This document shows, piece after piece, positions 24,199 to 36,300 of a stretch of 64,000 bases of DNA. The notes beneath the pieces are model-generated. The model was given only the letters and a program-made list of their open reading frames with translations. It searched no databases and was not told the DNA's origin. A program made the position numbers and the translations under genes. Origin of the DNA: Planococcus citri (taxonomy: Eukaryota > Arthropoda > Insecta > Hemiptera > Pseudococcidae); contig NC_088679.1 in assembly GCF_950023065.1 (NCBI RefSeq), forward strand, positions 7,130,001 through 7,194,000. The letters run 5' to 3'. Every line of letters starts with the position of its first letter. Position 1 is the stretch's first letter.

Positions 24199-26013
24199 TT
24201 ATAACATTGTTCCGAAGACTGGATTATGTCTACAGATACCAGGACCGTATTCTTCGTAGGCTTGCTTTGTATGGCAACCGGCGTAGAATTCGGGCTGAAA
24301 ATAAAAATACAGACTTCGTTAGCAGAAGTTCAGAAAAATGCGAATAATTGTATATGAAGTACGAGTAAACTTACTGTTGACGCCAACATACTGCCACCGA
24401 ACCATACAGCGTATCTTTGCATGTTATGAGATACAACTTGAACATCGATTGGTTTGGGCTACAAACGAAAAAATTACGTGAAAATTACTCCATCCAAATG
24501 AACGATTGATCTACACGCAACTTACAAAGGAAAACAAACCTTTAAATGACCGCCTGATAACGTTTCACTCAACTTCAAACGAGCATCTACGACTTTTTTG
24601 ATATCTCTTTGTAATCGACGGCCGAAATCTTTGAACATAGTCGAGCCACCGGATAGAACAATATTGCTATATAATGGTCTTCTAACATCAATAGGGCAAT
24701 TCTGGATCACATTATCGACGATTTCCGATATAGGAACGTTGAAATCTGGATTCGAGAACTCCGGGTGGAAGAATATTTCCGGCCCGAGGAATCTTTCGTA
24801 ACCAACATCGATAGAAAACGGATTTTTCGTTACGCTATTAATACTATCGAATCGTTTGATCCATTTTTGCGGATCGGAATCATATTTAGCGAATTCTTTC
24901 GCTATATCAGGGCAAATGTAACAGAACCGTTCTTTGACAGCTTTAGCTGTTTCTAAGCTCTGTTCCGGTGGAATTCCTACTTCTCTTTCACGCAGCAACG
25001 ACTGGATAAAATAGGTTATATTTCTACCAGCGATCGGAATGTGTTTTATACAACTGCCGATTACGTATCCTTCGGCCTAAAACACAAATACGTAATTTAT
25101 TCGCGATTACGTTTGAAATTCGAGTAAAACGAATATCTTCATAGAGTTTGATAAGTATATCTTACAACTGGAATGACGTGAGTAACACCGTCTCCGCTGT
25201 CGACAACGATACCAGTTAATGTTCGCTCTTCCATAGCACGCGACTTCCACGACGCAGCCAAAGCAAGCACAGCTTGAACGGCGATATAGAGGCCGGGAAC
25301 GTTGAAAGATTCGAACATGATTTCTATACATGATAATAAGTTATTCAGTCATCAAACAATACACATTGTTTGCTTAGAATGAATCAACCAACTAACCGGC
25401 AGTGTATTCACGATTTTCGGGAGTATTCAGAGGAGGTTCGGTTAGAAGGAAGTAGTGATCTTCGGGTTCAGCTCTCAAATACTTGAATATACACTGCTCC
25501 AGAAATCGTTCCATTAAATCCCAGTCTTCGACTAACCCATGACGTACAGGGTACTGCAAACACGATAAAAATGAGAATGACAAATAAAATATTTCGTAAC
25601 GTTTCAAGTGTTTCAACTTACTTTCACCGAATACCCAACAGCATCGAAAGCTTCATCACCTATGAAAAAATCTAAATCATCGATTCCTTTCGTTAATCTT
25701 CTCGTTGTTTGATCACCAACTTTGGCAGTTTCACGGATAGCTATCGCCGAAGGAACGATGCATTGTGGTTCCTTATTCGGAGCGAAGCCCAATTTGGTGT
25801 ACCTATGGAGGAATATTCAATGAGTTTCATGATTAATTGAAAACTAATACTACGGTTTTAGGCTAGCAATGGATGATGAGAGTGAACCATTTTCAAACGT
25901 ATAGCTTTACGATGATTCGATAAATTGGATTACAAATAATGAAACACTTGAAAGCGGTATTATACGTACCCAGTACCGACATCGATAACGCAAGCTGGTA
26001 ATGTGTGAGCCAT
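24199..26013 (-). CDS. Arp3: Actin-related protein 3 (Arp2/3 complex subunit), 7 exons, 418 aa
   Basis: Arp3 pairs with Arp2 to form the pseudo-dimer that nucleates branched actin filaments after activation by WASP/SCAR proteins. Coding exons in transcript order: 26013-25970, 25802-25622, 25553-25397, 25323-25166, 25076-24540, 24458-24375 and 24294-24199. They sum to 1257 nt, and all introns are GT-AG. The protein starts MAHTLPACVIDVGTGYTKLG, the phosphate-1 loop of the actin fold. It continues with RAEPEDHYFLLTEPPLNTPE, the second phosphate loop VVDSGDGVTHVIPVAEGYVI and the adenosine-binding IVLSGGSTMFKDFGRRLQRD. It ends GPGICRHNPVFGTML. Length and end match animal Arp3 (418 aa in human). 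No key residue appears lost. It is convergent with ena and divergent from the WIPI3 gene. Confidence 0.98.
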
Positions 26014-26927
26014 TTTCTACTTTTTTGGTTTGATTATACTAATGAAACGCTGCAGATACACTACGAGAATAATTCTAAATGATATTTAATATCATACTTT
26101 AATTAACTAACAAGATTTAAATGAGTAATTCGCCACTACCTCTAACCTGAGTCACCAATTTCCATTTTCCATTTTTTTTACAGAAAAAAATTCAAAACAT
26201 TTTTGGTTTTTGGCTTCCTAGTTTAGCTTTTTTAGGCAGTACTAATTTACAAATAAAGAGCGCGCTCTTTCATCGTTCTCGACGCTGATTGGTCAAAACG
26301 GAGTGCTTACAAAAACAAAGAGCTAGCTCCAAAATAAAAAACAAAATGACAAGGTGCGTTCACACTAAAGGTATCCAAGAGCTTGGGAATTTTTACAATT
26401 TTCTTCGAATTTTTTTATCGATTGTTGTTGATTTAATTATATTACATAAAAAATTGAAAGTATTCAACGTAGAAAAATTGTCATCGCATTTATTTCAAGT
26501 CCATCTCGATATTTTTCGACTATTTGCATATCCTGCTTCTGCTTCTTTTGATGTACACGGTTTCACTACCACTACAAATGCACGATTAATCGTTCTCTAT
26601 CTTGATGATAATCACTCGTCTTCGCTTCGGTATGTAAATTTCCGTATAAAATAGCAACAATAATCGTCAAATTTACATTATCTGAGATTAATAATCATCG
26701 GACAATCGACACAATAGCGTACCTGTCATTGGGTAAGTGAAGATTCGTGCAACCTTTCGATACATTGCGAACAATATGCGTTTACTTTATGATCTCGAAC
26801 AAGCTGTAACGTGGAGATAGAAAGATCACCGAAACTCATATAATCGGTTTTATAGCTTAGTTATTGCCTACCTCTCGACTGGTGTGTTTTTCAATAACTT
26901 CCTCGTCGGTGTAATCGACAATTCGCG
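26014..26927. promoter_or_regulatory. Divergent promoter region between Arp3 and the WIPI3 gene
   Basis: 914 bp separate the two start codons. An inverted CCAAT box (GATTGGTC; ATTGG at 26288-26292) lies roughly 275 bp from the Arp3 ATG. There is no clear TATA box for either gene, which is usual for housekeeping promoters. A 366-nt open frame at 26289 begins with a non-ATG codon and looks random. Shared regulation of the two genes is an inference from spacing. Confidence 0.5.
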
Positions 26928-28497
26928 ATGAATTTGGGATCTGGAAATCCACATGGCAATGGATTACTGTACGCTGGTTTCAACCAAGATCAAGGTAAAT
27001 AACACCTCTATACGATATCATCTCACTTGTGCATCTTGTAATTCCGTACAAATCTGTTGGTTTAGGTTGTTTCGCGTGCGGAATGGAGGATGGCTTTCGT
27101 GTCTACAATTGCGATCCGTTGAAGGAAAAAGAACGCCAAGATTTCGTCGATGGAGGACTCGGTTTCGTCGAGATGTTATTCCGGTGTAATTATTTGGCCC
27201 TAGTTGGCGGAGGGCGTAGTCCCAAATTTCCCAATAATAAAGGTATACAGATGTCGAAACACTAGTGTTAGATTTCAACAACGTCACTAATCATCCGAGG
27301 TGTTTTTCTTGTATGTTGTACAAATAGTCGTCATCTGGGATGATGTAAAGAAACAAGTATCTATTACGTTGGATTTCAATACAGTTGTTTATGGTGTCAG
27401 ACTGAGACGTGACAGGATCGTTGTCGTACTAGAAGGTGTCATCAAAGTGTACACGTTCACCCAAGTGCCCAAACAACTACACGTTTTCGAAACCGGTAGC
27501 AATCCTAAAGGTAAATCATCGATCGAAGAAAACTTAAACTCTTTTGAATTCAGATTCTAATTGTTCGTAATTGTGTTCGTAGGACTATGCGTATTGTGTC
27601 CAAACAGTTGTAATTCACTTCTAGCGTTCCCTGGCCGTAAATCCGGACATGTACATATTGTCGATTTAGCTGATACCGAAAAAATGCCCGTTGATATTGC
27701 TGCCCACGAGGCTCCTCTTAGTTGTATTTCTTTGAATTTACAAGGAACTAGATTAGCCACTGCTTCTGAAAAAGTATGAACTTTGCCTAGCTGGGTTTTT
27801 CCCAATTTATTATTCGTCAGATTGAACTAATTTTATCGTGTTTTCGTAGGGTACATTAATTAGAGTATTCGATACATCGACAGGAACGATGATAAATGAA
27901 TTGAGAAGAGGCACAAATACCGCCAATATTTATTGGTAAATTATTATTCGAGTGTTTTTATCACGAATTTAAACCGAGAGTTTAATTATCTTCGTTTTAT
28001 TTTTGTTCTTCAGTATCAATTTCAATTCCGATTCTTCCTTATTGTGTGTCGCCAGCGATCACGGTACTGTTCACGTGTTCTCTGTAGAAGATCAAAAGAT
28101 GAACAAACAATCGAGGTAATAAGATTTTCTATAATCTTCGTATCAAGTATGCTCCTTTTTATGGACACGAATAACAAAATAAATGTTTCAGTTTGGCATC
28201 GGCAACCTTCCTTCCTAAGTATTTCAGTTCGAAATGGAGCTTTTGTAAATTCCAAGTACCCAGTGGTCCTCAATGTATATGTGCTTTCGGAATGGATAAC
28301 TGTTCCGTCATAGGTGAGTTTTTAGACATCTTCGCCTTATTAAAATTACCGCAGAAATGCTTGATCGAGTTCTTTTTTCAGTGGTTTGCGCCGATGGCAG
28401 TTATTACAAGTTTATATTCAACGAAAAAGGAGAATGTTCCAAAGATGTATACGCCCAGTTCCTAGAAATGACCGATGAACCGTCACATAACGCTTGA
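26928..28497 (+). CDS. WDR45B: WIPI3/WDR45B-type PROPPIN (autophagy PI3P-binding WD-repeat protein), 8 exons, 347 aa
   Basis: PROPPINs are seven-bladed propellers that bind PI3P and PI(3,5)P2 on phagophores and endolysosomes; WIPI3 and WIPI4 act with ATG2 and AMPK signalling in autophagosome formation. Coding exons: 26928-26994, 27066-27242, 27328-27510, 27583-27773, 27850-27935, 28014-28115, 28192-28313 and 28382-28497. They sum to 1044 nt. The protein starts MNLGSGNPHGNGLLYAGFNQ, as in WIPI3. It has GCFACGMEDGFRVYN, GLCVLCPNSCNSLLAFPG and GTRLATASEKGTLIRVFDT. The lipid-binding basic motif is LRRG (ELRRGTNTANIYCINF), the form seen in WIPI3/WIPI4 rather than FRRG. It ends VYAQFLEMTDEPSHNA. 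Length is close to human WIPI3 (344 aa). WIPI3 is preferred over WIPI4 by the N-terminus and the C-terminal DVYAQFLEMTD. Confidence 0.96.
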
Positions 28498-29206
28498 AAT
28501 TCGTCTCAAAAGTCTGTACATATTCTTGAAGGATATTTCACCGGAACTGATCCATTCGACAGTATGGATGATAATTAGCTAACCATCTTCTAGAGGTATT
28601 TGAATTACGAATTAATTATTCGCAGGGTATTATTGTTAATATCAATTCAAACTCGACAAATGTGGTATAGTTTTTCATTCCCACGACCTTCTTCGTAATT
28701 ATCAGTTTTTTTTTTACCATATCGTTGATGAAGCGGTTGACTGACTTTTTCTTATGTTCTGATTTTAAAGTTCATGTAAAATGTGCTGACTGAATTGTTT
28801 ATTCGATATGATTTTTTTCTTTTCAATTCGATGGAAAATTCGAAAAGTGGTACTTTTTATTCTGGTGTACTGGATGTGTAAATTTTGAAAATTTTATCAA
28901 TTTCTTTTCTTACGATGACTTTTTTCATTTTTATTTAATACGATATTTTTATATTTATACTTTTTACTATCTCTTATTCATTTTTTTATACATAAATATC
29001 GATGTGTTGTAGAAATTTTCCATGTATTATTTTTACAGTTTTTAATTTCGTAATGTTTATTCTCTTTTATGACATACTCCAAGGTTTTTGGCTTTCCCAG
29101 TTTCACTTTAGAAAGAAGTTATTTATTTTGCTAGATTCCATTGTACTTGTTGATGGAAATAGAAGTCAAATAATCGTGGTACTCTTTAGTTTATTAGCAT
29201 ATGTAG

Positions 29207-29212
29207 AATAAA
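29207..29212 (+). promoter_or_regulatory. Candidate polyadenylation signal AATAAA for the WIPI3 gene
   Basis: This is the first canonical AATAAA I see downstream of the stop at 28497, giving a 3' UTR of about 730 nt. A position-based call. Confidence 0.5.
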
Positions 29213-29949
29213 AAAGCGTCGCAAAAAATGTATTGTAAGAAAATATACACACACAAAAAAAATGAAAAATCATCAAAGCATACAAACAATTCAAGTCAGT
29301 ACAAAAGTTTACCTTATAATAGTAAGAAAAAGAAAAGGAAAGTAGTGATATTTGTGGATTTTACGTTTTAGTGTATAATGTATAAAAAATTTTAAACTTT
29401 CGTTGTACTCGTACGTCGCTCTATTCTTAAGATTTATTTATTTAAGGCATGAAATTAGTCTCGATTGACATTAAAATCCCTGCGGGTTGTTGAAAATATT
29501 CATTCAATTTTTAAAAAATTATGTATTGTGGTTGATGAAATTTTCTCAATTGAAGGGTAAAAAAATACGACCAATTACTACTTAATTTATTCAAAACGTA
29601 GCTCGTGCGAAGAAGGAGCTATTGGGAATGGGAGAAAGGACACATCGTATTGAAATTTTTGTTGGGCTAATTTCATTCTCAACTTGAAAATATTTTTTTG
29701 ATCGAAAATGAAACTCGAATTTGAAATCAGTCCCATTAGGAACCTCGAAGTCAAAATCAATATGCGTGAAAATAAAATATAATCGCTCGTATAATTTTCC
29801 CCTTCGCAAATTCAATCTACTCTTGAAGAGATCCCTTGGATGCTTTATTATAGATGAGCTGGTTTCTCACCTCTTGAAATACTATGAAATGGAGTTGGTA
29901 ACACTGATTCTTTTGATGACTCCTCCAAATTGAGCTGATGTTCTCTGGA

Positions 29950-29963
29950 TTTATTTATTTATT
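29950..29963 (-). promoter_or_regulatory. Candidate polyadenylation signals for Sans (three overlapping AATAAA)
   Basis: The plus strand reads TTTATTTATTTATT, which gives three overlapping AATAAA hexamers on the minus strand about 360 nt beyond the Sans stop codon. Confidence 0.5.
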
Positions 29964-30319
29964 TGAACAATTGAGCACAAAAATTGAAAAATTTTGAATT
30001 TAAAAAAAAAAGTATTTAATTTGAATACGACGTACTCAAAATCAGTGTTACTGTTTTCATATCTCTAAACGATACCTACCTTCAGTACAACATCCCATCA
30101 ATTTAAATGGACTAGAAGTCTGACAAATGAATTTTTTTCCAAAGCAACATAAGAGTTATATTATTTAATATTAAGTTTTTCGTACGCGATTCGTGTTTAA
30201 TTGTGATATAAATAAATTATTCATGTTATCAAATCGTTGAGTACCTTTCGAGATCTTTTGTAGAACCTCGAAATACCTTTTTTTTAAATCAATTATTGGT
30301 AACCTGTGTACGGATGGAT

Positions 30320-33300
30320 TTAACAACTCCTTTCAAACATCTCTTTACACCTTTGCGACTGATGTTTGTAATCTTTGATAGCGTTGAGTAGTTTTCGTCT
30401 GGGACCCAAGGGTATGCCCAAAGATACGAGATCTTGATCGTTTAGCATGAATAGAGCTTCCATATCGACGCGTTGTTTGACGAATTCTGGCTCGTATTCT
30501 GCTACACCGACGGCTAACAGGAATTGGTGAACGAATACTGGTAATTGGAATGTATTCGTGGTATCTGCTGCGTTCTCTTCTGTGGCATAAAGCATTGCTG
30601 ATTAGTTGATTGATGAGAATGGGTCATTTCATTCTATGTCTATTTGAACAGTGTTTTGAGTAATTTTTTTAGATTTCATTTTTTTCATTTTGCAGCATAC
30701 TGTACCTAGTTTAGATTGTTTTTTCTCTAAATCTTGGGTGAAAATCTGATCCAGTAACATTCATTTAAGTTTTCAAAAGTTGAAAGTTGGATTTTCCAAA
30801 TGAAAGTTCGTCGTCAAAAAAGTTTTCTTTTTTGTCAAAATGATTAAAAAATTGTGATTTTTCTCATTTTTCATTCAGATTTTGAAAATTTTTCATTTAT
30901 TTTACATTCTCAGAATTTTTATTTATTTTTTTTCATTTTCTGCGGATCTATTTTATATGAAAAAAATGTTCAACTGAATAAATTTTGAACCGATCTCCTC
31001 TACCCTTCAAAATAGAATAATATTCTGCTAAAAGTTTCATTTTTTAAAATCAAATTTTGACATTTTTCATCTACAATCTACTTCTTTTTGACTTTTGAAT
31101 TTTAGGTTCAATTTTTTCCAAGTCTCTTGAAAAAAATTCTTGACTCTAATAAATTTTGATTCCATCCCCACCTCACCTGTTTAGCTTTTCCGACAAAATC
31201 ATGCTTACAAATTTTGATTCTTTCCTGTTTTTTTCAATAAAACTTCAAAATTTTGTATCCATAATTATTTTTTTCAAAATTTCGAATTTTTTCATATTTT
31301 TCTAGTTTTTTTTTGAAAATAAAAAGAAATTTCGCTTGAATAAATTTTGGCAGTTTCGCTCGCTCTCTCCTCATCTCCTCAAATTGAACCTCTCGAAAAA
31401 ATGTTCTGCTAAAAGTTCTGCTTTTTTGCAAAGTACTGATTTTTTTTGATTTTTTTCTATCGAATTTTGACATTTTTCATTCATTATTTTTTTTAGAATT
31501 TTGATTTTTTTCAATTTTTCTGGATTTGTATGAACATTAACAATTTTTCAACTTGAATGAATATTGTAATCCTTTATTATTTGAAAAAGTTTCCTGAAAG
31601 TGATAAATTGCAAAAAGATCTTAGTTTTGACTCAAATTGCAAAAACTTTTGCTGCTTTTCCAAAATTGTGAAAAATTTTGATTTTTTTTCAGTTTTTATT
31701 CAAAATTTGAAATTTTATATTCGTTTACGTCTTTTTTTTCAATTTTTATCCATTTTACTTATTTATTTTTTGTCATGTTTGAAAACAAAAAAAATTCCAT
31801 TTGAATGATTTGGTGAGAAATTTGAAAGAATTTTATTGAAGGTTTTTGACCAGAACTGCGAAAAAGTCCTAATTTTTTCTATCAAATTTTAAAGTTTCTC
31901 ATTTATTACTTCTTTAAGAATTTTGAACTTTTTTTCAATTTTTTTTCTATGTCTGTTTGAAAATTTAAAATTTTTCAACTTGAAGGCATTTGTAATCCTT
32001 TTATTATTTGAAAAAATTTCCTGCTGTGAAAAATTGCCAAAAATTTAGATTTTTTTTCATTTTTTAGTTCAAAATTTAAAATTTTATGTGTATTTATTTT
32101 CTTTTTTTTTTAAATTTTAATCCTTTTTATTTTTTATTTTCTGTTATGTTTGAAAACAGAAAAATTTCCATTTGAATGATTTGGTGAAAAATTTGAAATA
32201 ATTTTACTAACGGTTTTTGACAAAAACTACGAGAAAAGTCCGGATTTTTTCAAATTTTTTCTTTCAAGTTTTAAAAGTTTTCAAGTACCTTGTTATTTAT
32301 ATATTTTTTAGAATTTTGATTTGAATGTCCTCCTCCCCCCCCCCCATTTCCTCCAAGTTTTTTTGAAAACATGAAATTTTTTGACTTTGAGTGATTAATT
32401 TTATTCTTTTTATTCCTTGCAATTAAATATGAAGATTTGAAAAAATGTCTTGCTGTGCTGAAATTGTCAAAAAGTCGTACTTTTTACCTAGATTACCAAA
32501 ATTTTTTGTTTTTTTTTGCCAAAATTACAAATAAAAACAATTTTTTTTCATCTATGATTACCAAAAAAAAATCTTTCCGATCAATTTTTGAAATTTTTCA
32601 TTTGTTTTGTTCTTTTCTTTCATGATTTGATTTTTTTTTTAGTTTTCTTCAAAAATCGAAGACTTTCCATTGGACAAATTTGGACTCGAAATTGCCCCTC
32701 CCCTCCAAATTTCAAAAATTTTATCTTTTTTTGGGATTTTTATTTTTTTTTTTATTTTTCCATGTCTTTTTAAAAATGGAAAAAATTTCGACTCGATTGA
32801 ATTTCGATCCTCTCTATTTCCATTAAACATAAACATTTGAGAAAATGGCCATAAAGTCGTCTTGGGTTTTGCCAAAATTGCCAAAACGTTTTCCAAAATT
32901 TTCATTTTTTCAAACGTTGAAATTTTTCATTTGTTCCTTCCTTTTTTTATAATGTTCTTCTCATTTTTTAAAAATATTTTTCCTTGAAAATCAAAAACTT
33001 ATCATTTCAATAAATAAAAATTCGAGTTCTTTCCTTCGTTCCCCCTCTCAATTTGAAACCTTTGAAACGACCCTCTGTTGAAAGTTCTGCTGTTTTGGAA
33101 AAAATTACGATAAAGTCCTACGTTTTTCAATCAAATTTTAAAATTTTTCATTCTTCCTCTTTTGAAATTTTGAGGTTTTTCTCATTTTTTCTAGATCTTT
33201 TTAAAAATGGAAAAAAATTTGACCTGATTGAATTTCGATCCTTTTTCCTTCCATTCGAATATGAACATTTAAGAAAACTTTCCAATGTGCTAACCTTGTA

Positions 33301-36300
33301 AAAAAAGTCTCGATTTTTACCAAAGTTTTGCTTTTTTGCTGAAATTATGAAAATTTGTTCACCTTTTTTTTTTATTTTTCTGATCAAATTTTGAAATTTT
33401 TCATTTTTGTTCTTCTTTTAACATTTTTATTTTTTGAAAGTTTTCTTCGAAAACGAAGAAAAATTCGCTTGAATGAATTTTGACCCGAGCCTCTCTAATA
33501 ATTTGGAGCATTTGAGCAGTGTTCTGGTAAAAATCCTGCTTTTTTGTGTAATTTGCCCAAAATTTTAAAATCCAGTTCATTCTCGTTTTTTCAGAATTTT
33601 GTTTTACCTGAAAAAAAATACTGTTTTGAATGAATTTTAATCCCTTTTTTAGATCACAATTTACCACTCTCCCCTCCAAAGGTTCTGGGGAAACACTGAA
33701 GGATGTTGCAAAATGAAATTAAGCGAAATATAAACGCATAGCTTCAAAAATTGCTCCTTTTTCGATCAAGTTGACATGGAATGATTCAAATTGGCACACG
33801 AAAAACATATTTTAGAACTGATAAAGTTGAGGTTAACTTACCATCACTGGTATGGATACTGTTACTATTCGTATCCCAAGCAGCAGTAGCATGACTGGGT
33901 AGGATCCTTTTAGCGAGGCTGCCAGCACTTCCAATGCTGCATTCATCTTTTTGACTATCTTCTTGAGGGTCTTGACGGATTGTCGAGACGTGAGGTAAAT
34001 TACTTAAAACTACTGGTACTCTGAAATGAAAAAAAAAATCTTCGTTAAAATCTCATAAAAAATTTCATGAACCAGACCCAGTAATCAATTTCATTAAGTA
34101 GTACATAGTAATCTTACGTTTGTCTAAACGCAACACTGCCGAACCCAGGACGATCGAATAAGCTACCCGAATCTCCAGAGTGGACAGATTTCACAGCTTC
34201 GTAATCTTTTTCTTCGAAATGTAATTTATGTATTAAATCTGGTTGCGATGTCGACCGATGTAGTTTTGTTTTGATATCGAATAAATCTTTGATTCTGCCT
34301 CGTTTTGCTGTGAAAATGAAAAATAAATAAAGGAATCAGACTAATTCGAGGTTTCCTGGATTCTATGAAATTATGCGGTAATTCACCCACCTGTGGTGCA
34401 ATAATCGTTGAATAAATTATTCTTGTGGTTTTGAGAATGCTCGAATAAACTTCTGACTGATTTGATACTCGTGTCGTCGACGATCTGTACATAAGGATAT
34501 TGTTATTCGTTTAACAATTATTACGTTTCGATGAAAATACGAGAATAAGGTACTAAAATTATCCAATAATTACCCCAATAATACAAGATTCGCTGGGAAC
34601 AAGTCGATTATTACTCTGGTTACCATTTTTCAATTTTCTATCGATCATTTTCTTAATACCAGTCGAAGTGGAGGTTTTTTTAGTCGATGAAATCGTCCCA
34701 TTGCTGACTATTTGAGTAAAGCATTGGCCATTTGTGTCGTGATATAGTTTCCTGCGAAAAATGTTTACCAAGTTTATGGCTATTGATAATTGGGGATTGG
34801 AAGGAAAGAATATAAGTTTGAAACTTACTTCACGCAGTCACCAGTTCTGGTTACCGTATCGTTTTCATTTTTCACATGATCACAGTCTTTTTCGAATTTT
34901 TTAAATTGCTTCTTTTGTTTATCTCGATCTTTTTTCGACCTTTCTTCGTATTTTTTCAGACGTCTTTCGGCGTCTTTTTGAGCTTTTTCTTTACGTAGAT
35001 CTGCTTTTTTCCTGTTATTTGAAATTATACATACAATGCAAAGTTTATCGACTCGAAAATTTGACGAGGATCGTTAAAAAATTAACCAGGTGGAGATCCC
35101 ATAGTATCGTATTCTTATTTCTTACTTATTGTTTGCTTCGAGCTTTGCTGTAGCGTTGTCTAGAAACTGTAGAACTTCGTATCTGCCATTCATGGCGGCT
35201 AAATCGATTGCAGTGTGAAAATCATGATCTAAGGCCCATAAATTCACATCGAATGCTACCAGAAATGAGACACAGTTCATGTGACCTTTGCTGGCAGCGA
35301 TGTGTAGTGCATTTTGACCAAAATGATAATTTGCTTTCTCTGGATCTCCTCTGTGAATTGATAAAAATAACGTTATATGTCATGAAAATGAAATTGTTTT
35401 AAAAATAATCTTAAAGAATCGCTTGAATCATAATGTTTTAAAATTAAAAATTTTACATGAGTGATTTTAAATTTATGTACCTATTTAAAAGGTCGTGAAA
35501 ATAGTCTAAATCGATACAATTGTTTTTCAAGGGCATTAAAAACTGATATAGGAATGAGAAAGTGAAAGTTCTTCTCGAAGTAACAAAGCAGAAACCAGAA
35601 AGTGCTCTGAAAAAGGGGAAGATTTTCATTTTTAATGTTTTAAATATTGTGCAAGTGGTTCACAAGAGCCCAAAAATTCAATGTGGGAGGAGGATGAATG
35701 GTTCTAACTAGATCTGAAAAGATCTGATCAGACCTAATGAGGAGACCTGATTGCATCATGACCAAATTTGAACAGATCTGATCGGACCCAATTTGGAGAA
35801 ACCTGATAGGATCTGACCACATCCAATCATTTTTCCCTGGGGTGGTTCATAAAAATATGACAGAAATTGTTTGAAATTTTGGAAAAATTCTTGACATTAT
35901 AATTGGTAATTTTTAAAATATAAAAAATATGTTCAAATTTTCCCAAGAATTTACTATCTTTTTCAATATTTTTATCACTTTTTTTGAACAATTTTGGTAT
36001 TTTTAAGTATACCTTTTTTACACACTTTGAACTACATATTTTTATCTTGATTAAATTCTTTCTCATCAATTTTTGGACCCTGTTTTGAATTTTTACACAG
36101 TTTTCAATTTTCATTGGCTTATGAGAACAAAATTTTATACCCTTTTTCAAATTTTGTTCCATTTTCGATGATTTTTATGTTCATTTGTTCAATTTCTTTA
36201 TATTTTGTATAAATATTATGTTGCTTTACACAATTTTAAGCTTGTTTAAACATTTTTTTTTGTTTTGGATTTCAAACAATTTTCACAATATTTTGAATGA

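Larger units (their letters stand above)
28498..30319. other. Convergent 3' UTRs of the WIPI3 gene (+) and Sans (-)
   Basis: The region holds the two 3' UTRs and a small gap. It has AT-rich sequence without a gene; the open frame at 29591-29815 is chance. Candidate polyadenylation signals are listed separately. Confidence 0.6.

Noticed and set aside
26289..26654. 121-codon open frame in the Arp3/WIPI3 divergent region
   Set aside because: It begins at a non-ATG codon, has no recognisable domain and overlaps the probable promoter/5' UTR.
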